From DATGFK01 sp040007395 (GTDB taxonomy: Bacteria; Chloroflexota; Anaerolineae; Aggregatilineales; UBA2796): 32,906 bases of DNA. The notes beneath the pieces are model-generated. The model was not told the DNA's origin. It did no database searches and saw nothing but the letters and a program-made list of their open reading frames with translations. The stretch covers positions 1 to 32,906 of the forward strand of contig JBDTVG010000135.1 in NCBI GenBank assembly GCA_040007395.1. The letters are read 5' to 3'. Every line of letters starts with the position of its first letter. The first letter of the stretch is position 1. Both the position numbers and the translations under genes were made by a program. Positions 32,704 through 32,906 of this stretch are shown one piece after another.

Positions 32704-32906
32704 GGAAGTTTCGAGGGTCAAGCGTCCCCCTGTACTTGGGGAAGTCACGGGACGCTAGCCCTTGCAAACAATCCTATGGGCGATCTACGCAGCACGTCAG
32801 TGTGCGCTGGTCGCTAGATTGTGCTCCTTATGGTAACGCAATCCTGCCGTTTTTTCAACTCCCCCTCGTCCTTATCCGCTGCACACCCGGCACTCCGGCC
32901 CTAGAA
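32704..32906. other. Structured gene-free end of the window
   Basis: GCGTCCC (32722-32728) pairs with GGGACGC (32749-32755), with an inner CCCC/GGGG and an outer AGGG/CCCT pairing. A T-run (about 32850-32855) follows further on. No gene. Could be a small structured RNA or the start of one continuing past the edge. Confidence 0.35.

Noticed and set aside
1..32906. tRNA or rRNA genes and a tRNA-linked attachment site
   Set aside because: No cloverleaf with a TTC-type arm or rRNA segment was recognised by eye in either strand; a tRNAscan run would settle this.

Overview
The window reads as an accessory island from a bacterium of about 50-55% G+C, most likely a Chloroflexota (Herpetosiphon-like) genome or large plasmid. 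This is an inference. It rests on the style of the very long Rhs proteins (core RARYYNPxLGVFPSxDPLEG), the Uma2-type nuclease, the DUF4288 immunity protein, and two GAAC-N4-GTTC LexA (Cheo-type) boxes, a form shared by Gram-positives and green non-sulfur bacteria. No rRNA or tRNA is visible, so the taxon is not proven.

Layout. (1) 1-1416: the C-terminal end of one Rhs polymorphic toxin, followed 16 bases later by a DUF4288 immunity gene. (2) 1417-2764: a gene-free stretch holding a diverged copy of a structured non-coding repeat (second copy near 31.6 kb) and a dense run of back-to-back GC-rich hairpins. (3) 2765-11192: a tyrosine recombinase, small unknown genes, an actin-type partition system (parM/parR-like genes with a palindrome-rich upstream site), a Uma2 nuclease, a HicA remnant and a coiled-coil protein. 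(4) 11572-15354: a translationally coupled replication block with a TOPRIM primase, zinc-ribbon and other small proteins, and a DUF5681-like protein. (5) 15355-16732: a regulatory hub. It has an SOS-type promoter with a LexA box in its spacer, a structured leader, a 57-residue gene overlapping tail-to-tail with an XRE repressor gene, a three-operator region and a second LexA box. (6) 16733-30094: a co-directional phage-like structural cassette (small coiled-coil membrane protein, decoration-like protein, holin-like protein, fibre-like protein with an FCCH-type module, two paralogous tip-like proteins with swapped middles) ending in a 2412-residue Rhs toxin. (7) 30254-32906: a convergent secreted TolB-like propeller protein, the second structured repeat, inverted repeats, an unknown alpha-helical protein and a terminator.

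Working hypothesis: an integrative plasmid or phage-plasmid relative. Its replication and partition half is plasmid-like. Its right half is a damage-inducible, repressor-controlled set of virion- or tail-like proteins whose last gene carries an Rhs toxin with an exchangeable tip. No terminase large subunit, portal, major capsid, sheath or baseplate gene is recognisable, so if a particle is made it is either very divergent or completed by genes elsewhere. Functional links between the structural genes and the Rhs toxin are inferred from gene order, codirectionality and similar N-terminal folds, not demonstrated.
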